NCBI GenBank assembly: GCA_003221375.1
Contig: QHRI01000099.1
Coordinates: 1-7,118, forward strand
From: Verrucomicrobiota bacterium
GTDB taxonomy: Bacteria; Verrucomicrobiota; Verrucomicrobiia; Chthoniobacterales; UBA10450
DNA length: 7,118 bases
Reading direction: 5' to 3'
Shown: positions 5,622 to 7,118 of the stretch, in pieces
Layout of the letters: every line of letters starts with the position of its first letter
Position numbering within the stretch: position 1 is the first letter of the stretch
Made by a program: the position numbers and the translations under genes
Notes under the pieces: generated by a model
Told to the model about the DNA's origin: nothing
Database searches by the model: none
What the model saw: only the letters and a program-made list of their open reading frames with translations

Positions 5622-7082
5622 TCACGAGATCGCGAAGAGCTTCCGATAGTAGCGGTACCAATCGCTCTGAAAGCGTTCGGCAAGATCGTACTTTCTTTTC
5701 AAGTCTAGAAAATGTTTGAACTGCGGGTAGCATGCCAGGACCTGCTCTGGCTTTGCGAGTTTATGGTAGGTCAGATAATAGCTTCCGCCCCGGGTTATCG
5801 CCAAATCAATCAAGCCGCGAAAGGCGCGCGCGGACGTTTCAAATCCGTCCGATGTATGAAACGTGAGCAGGTTGAAGATGATGCATGCGTAAGGCTCCTT
5901 GGCCCAAGCGAGGAAGCTCTCATCGTCTTTTTCAATTAAGCGGACCGTACCGTAGATGACGACTGTGCGGTTCGAGCGCAACAACTCTGCCGCCTGTGCC
6001 AGAAACTTGGGAAGGTCGGGGCGAGGGACGTAAATTTCAGTAATGATGAGGCTCGATTCCTGACCTCCGATCTGTTCGCGGATCTTTTGCGCATAATTAG
6101 GCAGATAGGCGCTTAGTTGGTTCGTGTCGGACCAATAGGTCTGTCCGTTTGTCGACAAGTAGTAATCGCTGTAACGCTTGAACGCTTTCCCGCGATCCGT
6201 GTAAGCCAACCGCAATAACTCCAGCCAGTCGTCGTCGCGTAACTCTTTCTTAGCGACAATCGGTTCGTGCACATCGATTGGTTCGTAACAAGAGAAGACG
6301 CCGACCTGGAGAAAGTCCCGCGATTTTTCATCGACTGAAAACTGAAAATCTCCGTAAAGAAACGATTGCGCTATTCGCTCTTCAAAGCGCGCGGGCAGAT
6401 CATTCGCGCGAATTATTTCGACGACACGTCGCAGTTTCTGACGGGGAACGAGGCGAAGCGTTACGCTGTCGATTAACCCAAACAACCCGTAACCGCCGAT
6501 GGCAAGTCGGAACAATTCATTGTTTTCGGCGCGCGAACAATGAACCGATTTTCCATCGGCGTTAACCAGGGTGAACGATTCAACGTTGGAAATAAGCGGC
6601 TTCATCGCCAACCCACGCCCATGCACGTTCGAGGAAAGACTCCCACCAAGCGTAAATGTGTCCGCGCCGGTTTGTTTTTGCGCGATACCCCATTGTTTTT
6701 CGGCATTCGCCTGGGCGTCCAGATAAGAGCGAATCAATTTCGGCCATTGGATGCCGGCTTCCGCTTCGATCAAACCCTGCTCCCGATCGAAAGAAATCAC
6801 GCGATCGAGTGAACGCGTATCGATGCAAATGCTGTCCGTCGCGAATTGCTGGGCACCCATCGAATGTCGGCAGCCAGAAACGGAGATGGGCAAGCCTTTT
6901 CGTGACGCCGAACGCACAATCTCTGCGAGTTCGTCTCGGGTACGTGGCGTCAGGAGCGTGCGAACGCGGGTGCGATTAAGTTGTGAATGAACGTCATTTA
7001 CCCAAATCTCTTGTTCTGCTGATAGGTGCGGCGCCAGCGCGAAAAGCGCCGCCGTGCGTATGAATTCACGCCGAGTAAGCAC
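5622..7082 (-). CDS. Tat-exported FAD-linked oxidase, VAO/PCMH type (FAD_binding_4)
   Basis: This 486-residue protein is an oxidase or dehydrogenase of the vanillyl-alcohol-oxidase fold, a family that includes sugar-lactone oxidases and DprE1-like sugar epimerase subunits. A twin-arginine signal (TRREFIRTAALFALAPHLSA, about 3-22) predicts export folded with FAD bound. The FAD domain follows: LLTPRTRDELAEIV (43-56), PISVSGCRHSMGAQQ (65-79), where His73 stands at the position that binds FAD covalently in several relatives, TFTLGGSLSSNVHGRG (142-157) and GGYGLFGLIDSVTLRLVP (196-213). The C-terminus has CYPQFKHFLDLKRKYD and FQSDWYRYY, closer to DprE1-like oxidases than to the HWGK end of aldonolactone oxidases. 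The start is a GTG at 7080-7082; an in-frame stop lies 9 bases upstream and this start gives a proper signal peptide. A -10-like GATAAT lies close upstream, but no ribosome site is seen. Substrate unknown. Confidence 0.85.
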   Translation of the reverse strand: MLTRREFIRTAALFALAPHLSAEQEIWVNDVHSQLNRTRVRTLLTPRTRDELAEIVRSASRKGLPISVSGCRHSMGAQQFATDSICIDTRSLDRVISFDREQGLIEAEAGIQWPKLIRSYLDAQANAEKQWGIAQKQTGADTFTLGGSLSSNVHGRGLAMKPLISNVESFTLVNADGKSVHCSRAENNELFRLAIGGYGLFGLIDSVTLRLVPRQKLRRVVEIIRANDLPARFEERIAQSFLYGDFQFSVDEKSRDFLQVGVFSCYEPIDVHEPIVAKKELRDDDWLELLRLAYTDRGKAFKRYSDYYLSTNGQTYWSDTNQLSAYLPNYAQKIREQIGGQESSLIITEIYVPRPDLPKFLAQAAELLRSNRTVVIYGTVRLIEKDDESFLAWAKEPYACIIFNLLTFHTSDGFETSARAFRGLIDLAITRGGSYYLTYHKLAKPEQVLACYPQFKHFLDLKRKYDLAERFQSDWYRYYRKLFAIS

Positions 7083-7118
7083 GCGAAAGTATTATCAATC
7101 AGATGAACTCTCAGCGAG

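Overview
The window looks like part of a chromosome from a soil-type bacterium with GC a little above half by eye. A member of the Verrucomicrobiota (Spartobacteria-like) or Acidobacteriota fits the protein mix, the bacillithiol-type genes in a Gram-negative-looking setting and the short palindromic repeats. This placement is an inference from style and recall, not a database result. No rRNA, tRNA, CRISPR array, phage gene, transposase or plasmid function is visible.

Plus strand, 1-2751: three tightly packed genes that look like one operon. First is the C-terminal part of a sodium:solute symporter whose start lies outside the window. After 15 bases comes a 255-residue protein that I align by eye to the catalytic core of BshC, the cysteine-adding enzyme of bacillithiol synthesis, but at about half the normal length. 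Its stop overlaps the ATG of bshA (GlcNAc-malate synthase) by one base. The bshA gene is broken near 2173: the two halves lie in different frames and about 25 residues around the hinge of the two Rossmann domains are missing. The region therefore points to low-molecular-weight thiol synthesis, with the last gene apparently damaged in this sequence.

Minus strand, 7082-2772: three genes reading towards the operon and converging on it with 20 bases between the stops. In reading order they are a Tat-exported FAD-linked oxidase of the VAO type, an integral-membrane Ste24-type M48 zinc protease, and a monomeric-sarcosine-oxidase-like flavoprotein. Gaps of 197 and 124 bases separate them, so they need not be one transcript. 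I see no pathway that joins the three.

Repeats: two kinds of short palindromic element occur. One (a 32-bp imperfect inverted repeat with a 21-base spacer) sits inside the sarcosine-oxidase-like gene, is read through in frame, and is flanked by a 6-bp direct repeat. Removing the element plus one copy takes out exactly 32 codons and leaves a normal-looking sequence. A partial relative lies just upstream of the M48 gene. The other kind (58 bp, 10-bp terminal inverted repeats enclosing two hairpins) lies between the M48 gene and the oxidoreductase. The most interesting points are the compact BshC-like protein, the deletion in bshA and the in-frame repeat insertion.
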